Source: Roseateles sp. DAIF2 (GTDB taxonomy: Bacteria > Pseudomonadota > Gammaproteobacteria > Burkholderiales > Burkholderiaceae_C). Taken from it: DNA of 64,000 bases. This document shows, in pieces, positions 1 through 8,024 of the stretch. The first letter of the stretch is position 1. Each line of letters opens with the position of its first letter. The notes below the pieces were generated by a model. It worked only from the letters and a program-made list of their open reading frames with translations, was not told the DNA's origin and made no database searches. The position numbers and the translations under genes were made by a program. The stretch is taken from assembly GCF_015624425.1 (NCBI RefSeq), contig NZ_CP049919.1, positions 1,922,001-1,986,000 on the forward strand. The letters are read 5' to 3'.

Positions 1-2
1 AG

Positions 3-1511
3 GCCCAGCGCGTGCTGCGCTATGCCAGCGCCTTCGATCCGCAGACCATGGATCCGCACGCGATCGCGCTGCTGTATCACACGCGCATCATCACCCAGGT
101 CTACGAGGGCCTGGTGAACCGCGACGAGCAGTTCCGCCTGGCACCCTCGCTGGCCCTGTCCTGGCAGGCGCTGGACGCGAGGACCTGGCGCTTCAAGCTG
201 CGCCCAGGCGTCAAGTTCCACGACGGCAGCGCTTTCGGCGCCGACGATGTGGTGTTCTCGGTCGAGCGGGTGCTGCAGCGCGAATCGCAGCGCGCCACCC
301 AGCTGCGCGGCGTGCTGGGCGCGAAGAAGATCGATGCGCTGACGGTGGACATCGCGCTGGCCGAGCCGGATGCGGTGCTGCCGGAGAGGTTCTACCTGAT
401 CGCGATGATGAGCAAGGCCTGGTGCGAGAAGCATGGCGTCACCCGGCCGCAGGACTACAACGCCAAGCAGGAGACCCATGCGGTGCGCCAGGCGATGGGC
501 ACCGGGCCCTTCATGCTCAAGCGCTACGAGTCGGACGTCAGCACCCAGCTGGTCGCCCATCCCGACTGGTGGGGGCGCGCGACGCACCGCGGCAATCTCG
601 ACGAGGTGCAGTACCAGGTGATCCAGTCCGACGCGACGCGGCTGGCCGCGCTGCGTTCGGGCCAGGTCGACTTCGTGATCGACCCGCCCTTCCAGGACGT
701 GGGCCGGCTGCGCCAGGATCCGGGCCTGAAGCTGCTGGAGACCAGCGACATCGGCACCCAGTACCTGGCCTTCGACCAGCATCGCGCCGAGCTGCCGGGC
801 AGCGACGTCAAGGGCCGCAACCCCTTCAAGGACCTGCGCGTGCGCCGCGCCATCTATCACGCGATCGACATGGACCTGATCGCGCGCCAGGTGCTGCGCG
901 GCCAGGCCCTGCCGACCGGGGCGCATCTGTCCGCGCTGGTCGACGGGGCGCTGCCGGCGCTGGAGCCGCGCCTGCCACACGACCCGGCGCTGGCGCGCCG
1001 CCTGCTGGCCGAGGCGGGCTACCCGCAGGGCTTCTCGGTCAACTTCGACTGCGTCAATGTCTCGCACCGCCAGGCCAGCTGCCAGGCGATCACCGCGATG
1101 CTGAAGAAGGTGGGCATCAGCGCGAACTTCGTCGCCTCGCCCAGCAGCGTATTCTTCCCCAAGCTGACCCAGGCCACCGGCAGCCTGATCGAATACGGCT
1201 GGTTCCCCAGCACCGATGCCTGGAACGCGCTGAACTCGCTGGTGCGCACGCATGACGGCAAGACCGGCGGCGCCTTCAATGCCGGGCGCTACAGCAACCC
1301 GCGGCTGGACGAGCTGATCGACGGCATCGCCACCGAGCCCGACCTGGCGCAGCGGCGCCAGCGCGTCGGCGAGGCGCTGCGCCTGATGCAGCAAGACCTG
1401 CCCCTGCTGCCGCTGTACCGCATCAAGCACAGCTGGGTGATGAAGCCGCGGGTGCAGGCGGTGCAATGGCCCAGCGGCGTGCTGGAGCTGCGCTGGGTGC
1501 GGCTGGAGTGA
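3..1511 (+). CDS. ABC transporter substrate-binding protein, family 5 (partial, 5' end outside window)
   Basis: This is a periplasmic solute-binding protein of the SBP_bac_5 family (oligopeptide, nickel or opine importers). It would capture a substrate and hand it to a membrane ABC transporter. The reading frame is open to the left edge of the window, so the true start and the signal peptide are missing; about 500 codons are visible, close to the full length of the family. Family signs are the early LRYASAFDPQTMDPHA stretch, the LRPGVKFHDGSAFGADDVVFS block near residue 65 and the FxVNFDCVN region in lobe 2. No permease or ATPase gene follows; the next gene is convergent. Transporter partners, if any, must lie upstream. 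The substrate cannot be told from the sequence. Confidence 0.88.
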   Translation, partial: AQRVLRYASAFDPQTMDPHAIALLYHTRIITQVYEGLVNRDEQFRLAPSLALSWQALDARTWRFKLRPGVKFHDGSAFGADDVVFSVERVLQRESQRATQLRGVLGAKKIDALTVDIALAEPDAVLPERFYLIAMMSKAWCEKHGVTRPQDYNAKQETHAVRQAMGTGPFMLKRYESDVSTQLVAHPDWWGRATHRGNLDEVQYQVIQSDATRLAALRSGQVDFVIDPPFQDVGRLRQDPGLKLLETSDIGTQYLAFDQHRAELPGSDVKGRNPFKDLRVRRAIYHAIDMDLIARQVLRGQALPTGAHLSALVDGALPALEPRLPHDPALARRLLAEAGYPQGFSVNFDCVNVSHRQASCQAITAMLKKVGISANFVASPSSVFFPKLTQATGSLIEYGWFPSTDAWNALNSLVRTHDGKTGGAFNAGRYSNPRLDELIDGIATEPDLAQRRQRVGEALRLMQQDLPLLPLYRIKHSWVMKPRVQAVQWPSGVLELRWVRLE

Positions 1512-1535
1512 GGGGACGGAGGGGGCGCCGCTGCT

Positions 1536-1997
1536 CTACCAGGCCGAGAACGGATGCTCGCTGAGCCGGCTGTTGTAGTAGCGCTCGTCGCCGGTGACCT
1601 CGGCGCCCAGCCAGGCCGGGCGGGCAAAGGGCTGGTCCTCATGCGCGAGCTCCACCTCGGCCAGCACCAGGCCGGCGTTGGCGCCATGGAACTCGTCGAC
1701 CTCCCAGCGTGTGCCCTCGACCTCCAGCGTGTGGCGGGTCTTCTCGATCAGCGGGCCTTCGCACAGCGCCAGCAGCTCGCGCGCATCGGCCACCGGGATC
1801 TCGTATTCGAACTCGGCGCGGCTGGCCCCCCGGCTCTTGCCCTTGATCGTCAGGAAGGCGCGCGCTCCGGCGATGCGCACCCGCACCGTGCGCTCGGCGG
1901 CGCGGTTCAGATAGCCCTGGCTGAAGACCAGCGCGTCGGGGCGGCGCCAGCCCTCGCCGGTGGCCACCAGGAATTTGCGTTCGATTTCGATACCCAT
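1536..1997 (-). CDS. CYTH-domain protein (triphosphate tunnel metalloenzyme)
   Basis: A 153-residue single-domain CYTH protein. It opens with MGIEIERKFLV, the ExExK signature that binds metal-triphosphate in this fold. Alternating charged strands follow (TVRVRIAGARAFLTIKG, EFEYEIPV, WEVDEFHG, LVLAEVEL), as expected for the eight-stranded tunnel. Small bacterial members of this length usually hydrolyse inorganic triphosphate rather than make cAMP, but the substrate here is inferred only. It is cytoplasmic with no signal peptide. It converges with the binding-protein gene and diverges from pcm. Confidence 0.85.
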   Translation of the reverse strand: MGIEIERKFLVATGEGWRRPDALVFSQGYLNRAAERTVRVRIAGARAFLTIKGKSRGASRAEFEYEIPVADARELLALCEGPLIEKTRHTLEVEGTRWEVDEFHGANAGLVLAEVELAHEDQPFARPAWLGAEVTGDERYYNSRLSEHPFSAW

Positions 1998-2001
1998 GTC
2001 G

Positions 2002-2038
2002 CGATGCTAGCTCTACCCGCCCTGCGGGCGTAGCATCG
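2002..2038. other. Inverted repeat in the CYTH/pcm divergent gap
   Basis: Eight-base arms CGATGCTA (2002-2009) and TAGCATCG (2031-2038) enclose a second GC-rich imperfect hairpin. It lies just upstream of the CYTH start, between divergent genes. It has no U-run, so it is not a terminator; it could be an RNA structure or a protein site. Confidence 0.4.
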
Positions 2039-2083
2039 ACCCATACCCCCATCGATTCACCACCTGTGCCGGAGGTGCTTGCG

Positions 2084-2773
2084 ATGCCCACCTTGGACTT
2101 TGCGGTCGAACGCCAGCGCATGCTGGCCCATATCGTCACCCAGGCGGTCTGCCTGACCCTGCGCCTGGGCAAAGCGGCGCTGGATGGCCGGGTGCTGCGG
2201 GCGCTGGAGAGGGTGCCGCGGCACGAGTTCCTGCCGCCCGAGCTGCGCGCGCTGGCCTATGCCGACACCGCGCTGCCGGCCGACTGCGGCAAGACCGTGT
2301 CCCAGCCGCTGATCGTCGCGCTGATGAGCGATCTGCTGGGCCTGCAGCCGGGCGATCGGGTGCTGGAGATCGGCACCGGCATGGGCTACCAGACCGCGGT
2401 GCTGGCCGAGCTGGGCTGCGAGGTCTGCAGCGTCGAGCGCATCCCGGCGCTGTCGCGCGGCGCGGCCGAGCGGCTGGAGGCCCTGGGCTACGAGGACCGG
2501 GTCGAGTTGCGCATCGGCGACGGCCGCCTGGGCTGGCCCGAGCAGGCGCCCTTCGACGCCATCATCGCCACCGCGGCGGCCGAGCAGGTGCCGCCGGCGC
2601 TGGTCGGGCAACTGCGGCCCGGCGGGCGCCTGGTGATGCCACTGGGGCCGCCGGACGCGCAGCAGCTGGTGCTGGGCATCAAGGGCATCGGCCGCGATGC
2701 GCAGGGCGTGGTCGGCGCGCTCAGCTGGCGCGTGGTGCTGCCGGTGCGGTTCTCTCTGTTGGAAGGCGAGTAA
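2084..2773 (+). CDS. pcm: Protein-L-isoaspartate O-methyltransferase
   Basis: A cytoplasmic SAM-dependent methyltransferase that methylates isoaspartyl residues in aged proteins as the first step of repair. The protein is 229 residues. Visible family motifs are VPRHEFLPP near residue 45, the substrate-side GKTVSQPLIVALM, motif I VLEIGTGMGYQTAVLAEL around residues 92-108, and GDGRLGWPEQAPFDAIIATAA. I chose the ATG at 2084 because a GGAGGT ribosome site (2071-2076) sits 7 bases before it; the in-frame GTG at 2066 has no such site. E. coli Pcm is slightly shorter, so the length is normal. It is monocistronic, followed by the repeat element at 2834. Confidence 0.93.
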   Translation: MPTLDFAVERQRMLAHIVTQAVCLTLRLGKAALDGRVLRALERVPRHEFLPPELRALAYADTALPADCGKTVSQPLIVALMSDLLGLQPGDRVLEIGTGMGYQTAVLAELGCEVCSVERIPALSRGAAERLEALGYEDRVELRIGDGRLGWPEQAPFDAIIATAAAEQVPPALVGQLRPGGRLVMPLGPPDAQQLVLGIKGIGRDAQGVVGALSWRVVLPVRFSLLEGE

Positions 2774-2833
2774 CGCGCAGCAGCGGATACTCGATGCACC
2801 CGCAGGACCTCTTCGCAGACCGCAACGGTGCTT

Positions 2834-3077
2834 GCGGACCCGGCCCCGCCAGTTGCCGGGCGACTTTGCGGGGCCGAGGAGCGCAGCGGCGCGGGGCGCG
2901 CGCGTCAGCGCGCTTCAAGGTCTGACTGGGCGACCCTTGTCTGAGCGGCGCGAGCGCAGCGAGCAAAGCGAGTTGGTCGCCCGCCCCGCGGCGCGAGCAC
3001 CACAGGGCAGCCGTGCCGGCCGTCAGGCCGACGCGGCCCCCGCATCGGAGCCCGGCGGCTGGCGGGGCCGGGTCTGC
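2834..3077 (+). repeat. Intergenic repeat element, copy A, with 19-bp inverted ends
   Basis: A 244-bp non-coding element that fills most of the 324-bp gap between pcm and the HAD gene. Its ends are near-perfect inverted repeats, GCGGACCCGGCCCCGCCAG (2834-2852) and CTGGCGGGGCCGGGTCTGC (3059-3077). The interior holds nested complementary blocks (GGGCGACC with GGTCGCCC, GCGGGGCG with CGCCCCGC), so the RNA or single strand should fold strongly. A second copy lies at 10752-10996 in the opposite orientation. Both copies are preceded on the + strand by the same 27-base flank (2806-2832 and 10724-10750). No transposase is present; it resembles a MITE or REP-like dispersed repeat. Confidence 0.75.
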
Positions 3078-3097
3078 GCAACGCCGGTCGACGCAGC

Positions 3098-3754
3098 CTA
3101 GCCCAGCAGCAGCGCCGGCAACTCGTCCATGCGCGCGAACAGCTGCGCGGCGCCGGCTTGCCGCAGCGCGGAGCCGTCGCCCTGCGGTGCGAAGCCGAAC
3201 ACGGTGGCGCCGGCCGCGGCGCCGGCGCGCACGCCGGTCGGCGAATCCTCGATCACCGCGCAGCGCGCGGCGTCCACGCCCAGCGCGCGCGCTGCGGCCA
3301 GGTAGACATCGGGTGCCGGCTTGTTGTGCGCCTGCTCGTAGCCGCTGAAGATGCGGCCCGGCAAGAAGAAGGGCGCCAGGCCGGTGCGCGTCAGCTGCAG
3401 CTCGATCTTGCCGCGGTCGGCGCCGGAGGCGCAGGCCAGGTGCCGGCCGTAGCGCGTCTGCAGCCGGTCGAGCGCCGCGGCGATGCCCGGCACCGGCGCG
3501 ACCTCGGCGGCCAGGCGCTCGTCGCGGCGGCGGCGGAACTCGGCCATCCACTGCGGCGTCACCGGGCGGCCGATGCGGGACTCGATCAGCGGCGCCTGGT
3601 CCAGGATCGCCTTGCCCAGGAAGGTGTCCAGGCATTCCTGCTGGCTCATCTCCCAGCCGGCCTCGGCCAGCAGCTGGCGCAGCACCGCGGTGGTGATGTG
3701 CTCGCTGTCCACCAGCACGCCATCGCAGTCGAACAGCAGGGCATCGAACTTCAA
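3098..3754 (-). CDS. HAD-superfamily sugar-phosphate phosphatase / mutase-like
   Basis: A cytoplasmic HAD hydrolase of the phosphoglycolate phosphatase/beta-phosphoglucomutase branch, 218 residues from the start chosen. Motif I FDCDGVLVDSE lies at the N-terminus, motif II at ACASGADRGK, the motif III lysine in HNKPAPDVYLAAA and motif IV in VIEDSPTGVRAG. I place the start at TTG 3754 (giving MKFDALLFDCDG) because GGAGGA stands 4-5 bases upstream; the longer ATG start at 3790 would translate through that site and run up to the operator. It diverges from the PtxS-like repressor across the 3791 palindrome, so it is probably in the same regulon. YieH-like 6-phosphogluconate phosphatases are a reasonable comparison, but the substrate is unknown. 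Confidence 0.85.
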   Translation of the reverse strand: MKFDALLFDCDGVLVDSEHITTAVLRQLLAEAGWEMSQQECLDTFLGKAILDQAPLIESRIGRPVTPQWMAEFRRRRDERLAAEVAPVPGIAAALDRLQTRYGRHLACASGADRGKIELQLTRTGLAPFFLPGRIFSGYEQAHNKPAPDVYLAAARALGVDAARCAVIEDSPTGVRAGAAAGATVFGFAPQGDGSALRQAGAAQLFARMDELPALLLG

Positions 3755-3790
3755 GTCTTCCTCCGGAGCGGCTATATTCGCCTGAAACAA

Positions 3791-3806
3791 CTGAAACTGG
3801 TTTCAG
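3791..3806. promoter_or_regulatory. Operator for the PtxS-like LacI repressor (site 1)
   Basis: The palindrome CTGAAACTGGTTTCAG (seven-base arms, two-base centre) lies between the divergent HAD gene and the LacI-family gene. It shares its core with the perfect palindrome at 4954. LacI-family operators have this size and symmetry. It is placed to control the repressor itself and the HAD gene. Confidence 0.8.
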
Positions 3807-3832
3807 GTCGCGAGCCTGGCCGACTGTACCCG

Positions 3833-4924
3833 ATGCCCTCCAGCTCCCGCCGCCCGCCCTCGATGGCGTCGTCGAACATCGCACCGGCCGCGGCCGGCAG
3901 CCGCACCACGATCGCCGACGTGGCCAAGGCCGCCGGCGTCTCCAAGGCCACGGTCTCGCGCTTCCTGAACCGCGGCGAGCTGCTGACCAAGGACATCGCC
4001 GCCAAGGTCGAGGCCGCGATCGCCGAGCTGGGCTACAGCCCCAGCCCGATGGCGCAGGCCTTGAAGCGCGGGCGCTCGCGCCTGATCGGTCTGGTGGTGG
4101 CCGATGTCACCAACCCCTTCTCGGTGGCGGTGCTGCGCGGCGCGGAGCGCGCCTGCCAGGAGGCCGGCTACCTGGTGATGCTGTTCAACCTGGGCAACGA
4201 TGGCACGCGCGAGCGCGAGGCGATCGAGGCGCTGTCGTCCTACCAGGTCGAGGGCTTCATCCTGAACACGCTGGGCAGCGATCCGGCCGCGCTGGCGGCC
4301 GCGGCGCGGCTGGCCAAGCCGGTGGTGCTGATCGACCGGCGCCATGCCGGCATGCCGGCCGACTTCGTCTCGCTGGACAACGCCGGCGCGGTGCAGATGG
4401 CGGGGGAGCATCTGCTGGACGGCGGCTGCCGCGAGCTGCTGTTCATCAGCGAGCCCAGCGCCGGGGTCAGCTCGCGCATCGAGCGCTCGCAGGCCTTCGG
4501 CCATTTCCTCGCCGCCCATGCGGACGCGGTCGCGGGCCGGGTGTTCGAGAGCGCCGGCGAGGCCGAGGTGGAGGCCCTGGCGGCCGCGCTGCAGCAGGCG
4601 CGCAAGCGCGCGGGCAGCCGCAAGCGCGTCGGCGTGCTGGCCAGCAATGCGGTGGTGACCCTGCGCGTGGCGGCGGCGCTGGAGCGCCTGAACTGGCGCT
4701 TCGGCGAGCAGATCGACTTCGTCGGTTTCGACGAGACCGAATGGGCGCCCTATGTGGGCCCGGGCCTGAGCGCGATCGCCCAGCCGACCAGCGACCTCGG
4801 CCGGCTGGCGGCGCGCTGCCTGCTGGAGCGCCTGGAGGGTCAGGACTTGCCGCCGCGCCAGATCCTGCTGCCGGGCCGGCTGATCGTGCGCGGCTCTTCC
4901 TCCTCCTCTTCGCACAAAGCCTGA
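3833..4924 (+). CDS. ptxS: LacI-family repressor, PtxS-like
   Basis: A DNA-binding repressor of 363 residues. The helix-turn-helix TTIADVAKAAGVSKATVSRF lies at residues ~25-45, followed by the hinge helix region SPSPMAQALKRGRSRLIGLVVADVTNPF. A periplasmic-binding-like effector domain runs to the end (ending RQILLPGRLIVRGS). Palindromes with TGAAAC half-sites flank the gene, at 3791 and 4954. The second, TGAAACCGGTTTCA, is the sequence I recall as the operator of PtxS of Pseudomonas, the 2-ketogluconate-responsive regulator. The downstream genes match that pathway. Start: ATG 3833, with ATG 3863 as an alternative; neither has a strong ribosome site. Its effector is predicted, not shown. Confidence 0.85.
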   Translation: MPSSSRRPPSMASSNIAPAAAGSRTTIADVAKAAGVSKATVSRFLNRGELLTKDIAAKVEAAIAELGYSPSPMAQALKRGRSRLIGLVVADVTNPFSVAVLRGAERACQEAGYLVMLFNLGNDGTREREAIEALSSYQVEGFILNTLGSDPAALAAAARLAKPVVLIDRRHAGMPADFVSLDNAGAVQMAGEHLLDGGCRELLFISEPSAGVSSRIERSQAFGHFLAAHADAVAGRVFESAGEAEVEALAAALQQARKRAGSRKRVGVLASNAVVTLRVAAALERLNWRFGEQIDFVGFDETEWAPYVGPGLSAIAQPTSDLGRLAARCLLERLEGQDLPPRQILLPGRLIVRGSSSSSSHKA

Positions 4925-4953
4925 ATTTCAAGGGTAAACCCTTGTTTTGTGTT

Positions 4954-4967
4954 TGAAACCGGTTTCA
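4954..4967. promoter_or_regulatory. Operator for the PtxS-like repressor (site 2), upstream of the ABC/kgu operon
   Basis: TGAAACCGGTTTCA is a perfect 14-bp palindrome about 80 bases before the first permease start. It is the same type as the site at 3791 and matches the Pseudomonas PtxS operator as I remember it. This position suits repression of the seven-gene operon at 5048-10702. Confidence 0.87.
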
Positions 4968-5047
4968 TAAACTGGTCGCAAGGGTGGTGTGAAACCGCAC
5001 GAAACCACCTGGCGGGCCCGCAGGCCCGAGAACGGAAGACAAGCGTT

Positions 5048-5719
5048 GTGAACTACGACTTTCAGTTCGGTGCCGTGTTCGCGGCCTGGCCGCTGCTGCT
5101 CAAGGGCACCTGGACCACCATCGAGTTGTCCTTCCTGGCGATGGTCATCGGCCTGGTCGTGGCGATCCTGTGCGCCTGGGGCAAGACCGCGGGGCCGGCG
5201 CCGCTGCGCTTCGCGATCAACACGTACATCGAGCTGATCCGCAACACGCCCTTCCTGGTCCAGCTGTTCTTCTTTTTCTTCGCCTTGCCCGCGATCGGCC
5301 TGCGCTGGAGCGCGCATACCGCGGCGCTGATCGCGATGGTGGTGAACCTGGGTGCCTATGCGACCGAGATCATCCGTGCCGGCATCGAGGCCATCCCCAA
5401 GGGCCAGATCGAGGCTGGCCTGGCGCTGAACCTGAAGCGCCACGAGATCTTCCGCTTCGTGATCCTGAAGCCGGCGCTGAAAGCGATCTACCCGGCGCTG
5501 ACCAGCCAGTTCATCCTGCTGATGCTCAGCTCGGCGGTGGTCTCGGTGATCTCGGCCGACGACCTGACCTCGGTGGCCGCGAACCTGCAGTCGCAGACCT
5601 TCCGCAGCTTCGAGATCTACATCGTCGTCGCGGTGATCTACCTGCTGCTGGCCCTGGGCTTCTCGGCGTTGTTCCGCCTGATCTACGCGCGCGCCCTGAA
5701 CTATCCCGACCGTCGCTGA
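5048..5719 (+). CDS. ABC transporter permease, polar-amino-acid (HisMQ) family
   Basis: An inner-membrane permease of 223 residues, first gene of the operon. It has several hydrophobic helices and the EAA loop EIIRAGIEAIPKGQIEAGLAL that contacts the ATPase. The start is GTG 5048, with GGAAG at 5034-5038 nine bases before it; upstream in-frame codons run back into the operator. By family it belongs to the PAAT transporters that normally import amino acids. Here its neighbours are sugar-acid enzymes and a PtxS-like operator, so the cargo is inferred to be 2-ketogluconate or a similar sugar acid. It pairs with the permease 13 bases downstream. Confidence 0.9.
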   Translation: MNYDFQFGAVFAAWPLLLKGTWTTIELSFLAMVIGLVVAILCAWGKTAGPAPLRFAINTYIELIRNTPFLVQLFFFFFALPAIGLRWSAHTAALIAMVVNLGAYATEIIRAGIEAIPKGQIEAGLALNLKRHEIFRFVILKPALKAIYPALTSQFILLMLSSAVVSVISADDLTSVAANLQSQTFRSFEIYIVVAVIYLLLALGFSALFRLIYARALNYPDRR

Positions 5720-5732
5720 GGAAACCCGGACC

Positions 5733-6386
5733 ATGCGCACCTTCGGATTCCCCGAATTCCTGTTCATCCTCGAGGCCGCCAAATGGACGGTGGCGCTGTC
5801 GCTGATCGCCTTCATCGGCGGCGCGATCGTCGGCCTGGCGCTGGCGCTGGCCCGCGTCTCGGAGAACGGCACGGCACGGCATACGGCCGGCGCCTTCATC
5901 CAGATCTTCCAGGGCACGCCGCTGCTGCTGCAGCTGTTCCTGATCTTCTTCGGCGCGCCGGTGCTGGGCTTCGACATCAATCCCTGGGTGGCGGCCGGCA
6001 TCGCGCTGGTGCTGAACAGCGGCGCCTTCCTGGGCGAGATCTGGCGCGGCTGCATCCAGGCCATCCCGCGCGGGCAATGGGAGGCGGCCGAGGCGCTGAG
6101 CCTGTCCTACGTGGCGCGCATGCGCGACGTGATCCTGCCGCAAGCCTGGCGCATCGCGCTGCCGCCCACCGTCGGCTACCTGGTGCAGATCATCAAGGGC
6201 ACCTCGCTGGCCGCCATCATCGGCTTCACCGAGATCACCCGTGCCGGCCAGATCATCAACAACGCCACCTTCCAGCCGCTGCTGGTGTTCAGCGTGGTCG
6301 CGGCGATCTACTTCGCGCTGTGCTGGCCGCTGTCGCTGCTGGCCGCGCGCATGGAGCGGCGCCGCGCCGCGGCGCTGGCGCGCTGA
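5733..6386 (+). CDS. ABC transporter permease, polar-amino-acid family (second subunit)
   Basis: The 217-residue partner of the preceding permease. Helices alternate with short loops, and the EAA motif reads EIWRGCIQAIPRGQWEAAEAL around residues 98-118, followed by the AxSLSYVARMRDVILPQA coupling region. Together the two would form a heterodimeric channel. The start ATG at 5733 follows GAGGAAAC. It lies 13 bases after the first permease and 44 bases before the binding protein gene. Confidence 0.9.
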   Translation: MRTFGFPEFLFILEAAKWTVALSLIAFIGGAIVGLALALARVSENGTARHTAGAFIQIFQGTPLLLQLFLIFFGAPVLGFDINPWVAAGIALVLNSGAFLGEIWRGCIQAIPRGQWEAAEALSLSYVARMRDVILPQAWRIALPPTVGYLVQIIKGTSLAAIIGFTEITRAGQIINNATFQPLLVFSVVAAIYFALCWPLSLLAARMERRRAAALAR

Positions 6387-6430
6387 ACCTTTTCTCTCTT
6401 CTTCCCCTTCCATCCACGGAGACAACGACG

Positions 6431-7228
6431 ATGAAGACCACCACCTCCCATACCCGCCGCCTGCTGGTCTCGGCCCTGGCCGCCCTGAGCCTGGGCGGCG
6501 CCGCGCTGAGCGCGAGCGCCCAGACCGTCGCCGACCTGAAGAAGAAGGGCGAGCTGACCGTGGGCATGCTGGTGGACTTCCCGCCCTACGGCACCCTGAA
6601 CAGCGCCAACCAGCCCGACGGCTATGACGCCGACGTGGCCAAGCTGCTGGCAAAGGAGCTGGGCCTGAAGGTCAACATCGTGCCGGTCACCGGCCCGAAC
6701 CGCATTCCCTTCCTGCTGACCAACAAGGTGGACCTGCTGGTCGCCTCGCTGGCGGTGACGCCGGAGCGCGCCAAGCAGGTGCAGTTCTCCAAGCCCTATG
6801 CCGCCGCCACCATCGTGCTGTACGGCAGCAGCAAGGCCGCGATCAAGGCCCCGGCCGACCTGAAGAACTTCAAGGTCGGCGTGGCCCGCGCCTCCACCCA
6901 GGACGTCGCGCTGACCGCCGCCGCGCCGGCCGGTACCGAGATCCGCCGCTTCGACGACGACGCCTCGGCGATGCAGGCCCTGATGTCGGGTCAGGTCGAC
7001 GCGATCGGCTGCTCGACCACGGTGGCCGCGCAGATCGCGCAGCGCGCCGGCAATGCCTTCGAGAACAAGTTCGTGCTGCGCCAGCAGCAGATGGCCGTCG
7101 CGATGCGCCCGGGCCAGGAGGAGCTGCTGAAGACGGTCGACGCCTTCATCGACAAGCACCGTGCCAGCGAGCTGAACGCCTACTACAAGAAGTGGCTCGG
7201 CACCGATTTCCCGCAGATGCAGAACTGA
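6431..7228 (+). CDS. ABC transporter periplasmic substrate-binding protein (SBP_bac_3)
   Basis: A 265-residue periplasmic binding protein. A Sec signal peptide is clear: basic start MKTTTSHTRR, hydrophobic core, cleavage after ASAQ near residue 30. The mature part has the family 3 layout: GELTVGMLVDFPPYG, the GYDADVAKLLAKELGL block, and the hinge FLLTNKVDLLVASLAVTPER. The family binds polar amino acids in most characterised cases. The operon context argues for a sugar acid such as 2-ketogluconate. Start ATG 6431 follows ACGGAGACAACGACG. Confidence 0.9.
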   Translation: MKTTTSHTRRLLVSALAALSLGGAALSASAQTVADLKKKGELTVGMLVDFPPYGTLNSANQPDGYDADVAKLLAKELGLKVNIVPVTGPNRIPFLLTNKVDLLVASLAVTPERAKQVQFSKPYAAATIVLYGSSKAAIKAPADLKNFKVGVARASTQDVALTAAAPAGTEIRRFDDDASAMQALMSGQVDAIGCSTTVAAQIAQRAGNAFENKFVLRQQQMAVAMRPGQEELLKTVDAFIDKHRASELNAYYKKWLGTDFPQMQN

Positions 7229-7259
7229 GCATCCCGCAGCAAGCAAGGCGACGAGCAGC

Positions 7260-8024
7260 ATGGAAGCAGACAAGCCCATCATCCGCATCGCGGGCGTCAA
7301 CAAGTGGTACGGCCAGTTCCAGGTCCTGACCGACATCAACCTGGACGTCGCACCCGGCGAGCGCATCGTCGTCTGCGGGCCCTCGGGCTCGGGCAAGTCC
7401 ACCCTGATCCGTTGCATCAACCGCCTGGAGGTGGTGCAGCAGGGCCGCATCGAGGTGGACGGCATCGAGCTGACCGCGGGCGGCAAGCAGGTCGACGCGG
7501 TGCGCCAGGAAGTGGGCATGGTGTTCCAGCAGTTCAACCTGTTTCCGCACCTGACCGTGCTGCAGAACTGCACCCTGGCGCCGATGCGCTCGCGCGGCCT
7601 CTCGCAGGCCGAGGCCGAGGAACGCGCGATGACCTACCTGACGCGCGTGCGCATCCCCGAGCAGGCGCACAAGTACCCGAGCCAGCTGTCCGGCGGCCAG
7701 CAGCAGCGTGTCGCGATCGCGCGTGCGCTGTGCATGACGCCCAAGATCATGCTGTTCGACGAGCCCACCTCGGCGCTGGACCCTGAGATGGTCAAGGAGG
7801 TGCTGGACACGATGATCGGCCTGGCCGAGGACGGCATGACCATGCTGTGCGTGACCCATGAGATGGGCTTTGCGCGCAGCGTCGCGGACCGCGTGATCTT
7901 CATGGCCGAGGGCCGGATCATCGAGCAGGCGCCGCCCGCCGAGTTCTTCGCCGCGCCGCGGCATGAGAAGACCCGGCAGTTCCTCGGCCAGATCCTCAGC
8001 TCGGCCCAGCAGCACCGTGGCTGA
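7260..8024 (+). CDS. ABC transporter ATP-binding protein, polar-amino-acid family
   Basis: A 254-residue cytoplasmic ATPase that drives the importer. Walker A GPSGSGKST is at residues 40-48, the Q-loop in VFQQFNLFPHLTVLQN, the signature LSGGQQQR near residue 143, Walker B MLFDEPTSALDPE near residue 165, and the H-loop in CVTHEMGFAR. This matches the GlnQ/HisP class in length and motifs. Its last 8 bases overlap the GTG start of the isomerase-like gene, which ties transport and metabolism into one transcript. Confidence 0.93.
   Translation: MEADKPIIRIAGVNKWYGQFQVLTDINLDVAPGERIVVCGPSGSGKSTLIRCINRLEVVQQGRIEVDGIELTAGGKQVDAVRQEVGMVFQQFNLFPHLTVLQNCTLAPMRSRGLSQAEAEERAMTYLTRVRIPEQAHKYPSQLSGGQQQRVAIARALCMTPKIMLFDEPTSALDPEMVKEVLDTMIGLAEDGMTMLCVTHEMGFARSVADRVIFMAEGRIIEQAPPAEFFAAPRHEKTRQFLGQILSSAQQHRG

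Noticed and set aside
3013..3348. Short plus-strand frame over the repeat and the HAD gene
   Set aside because: Similar translated starts at 3013 and on the minus strand near 10816 only reflect the DNA repeat, not a protein family.
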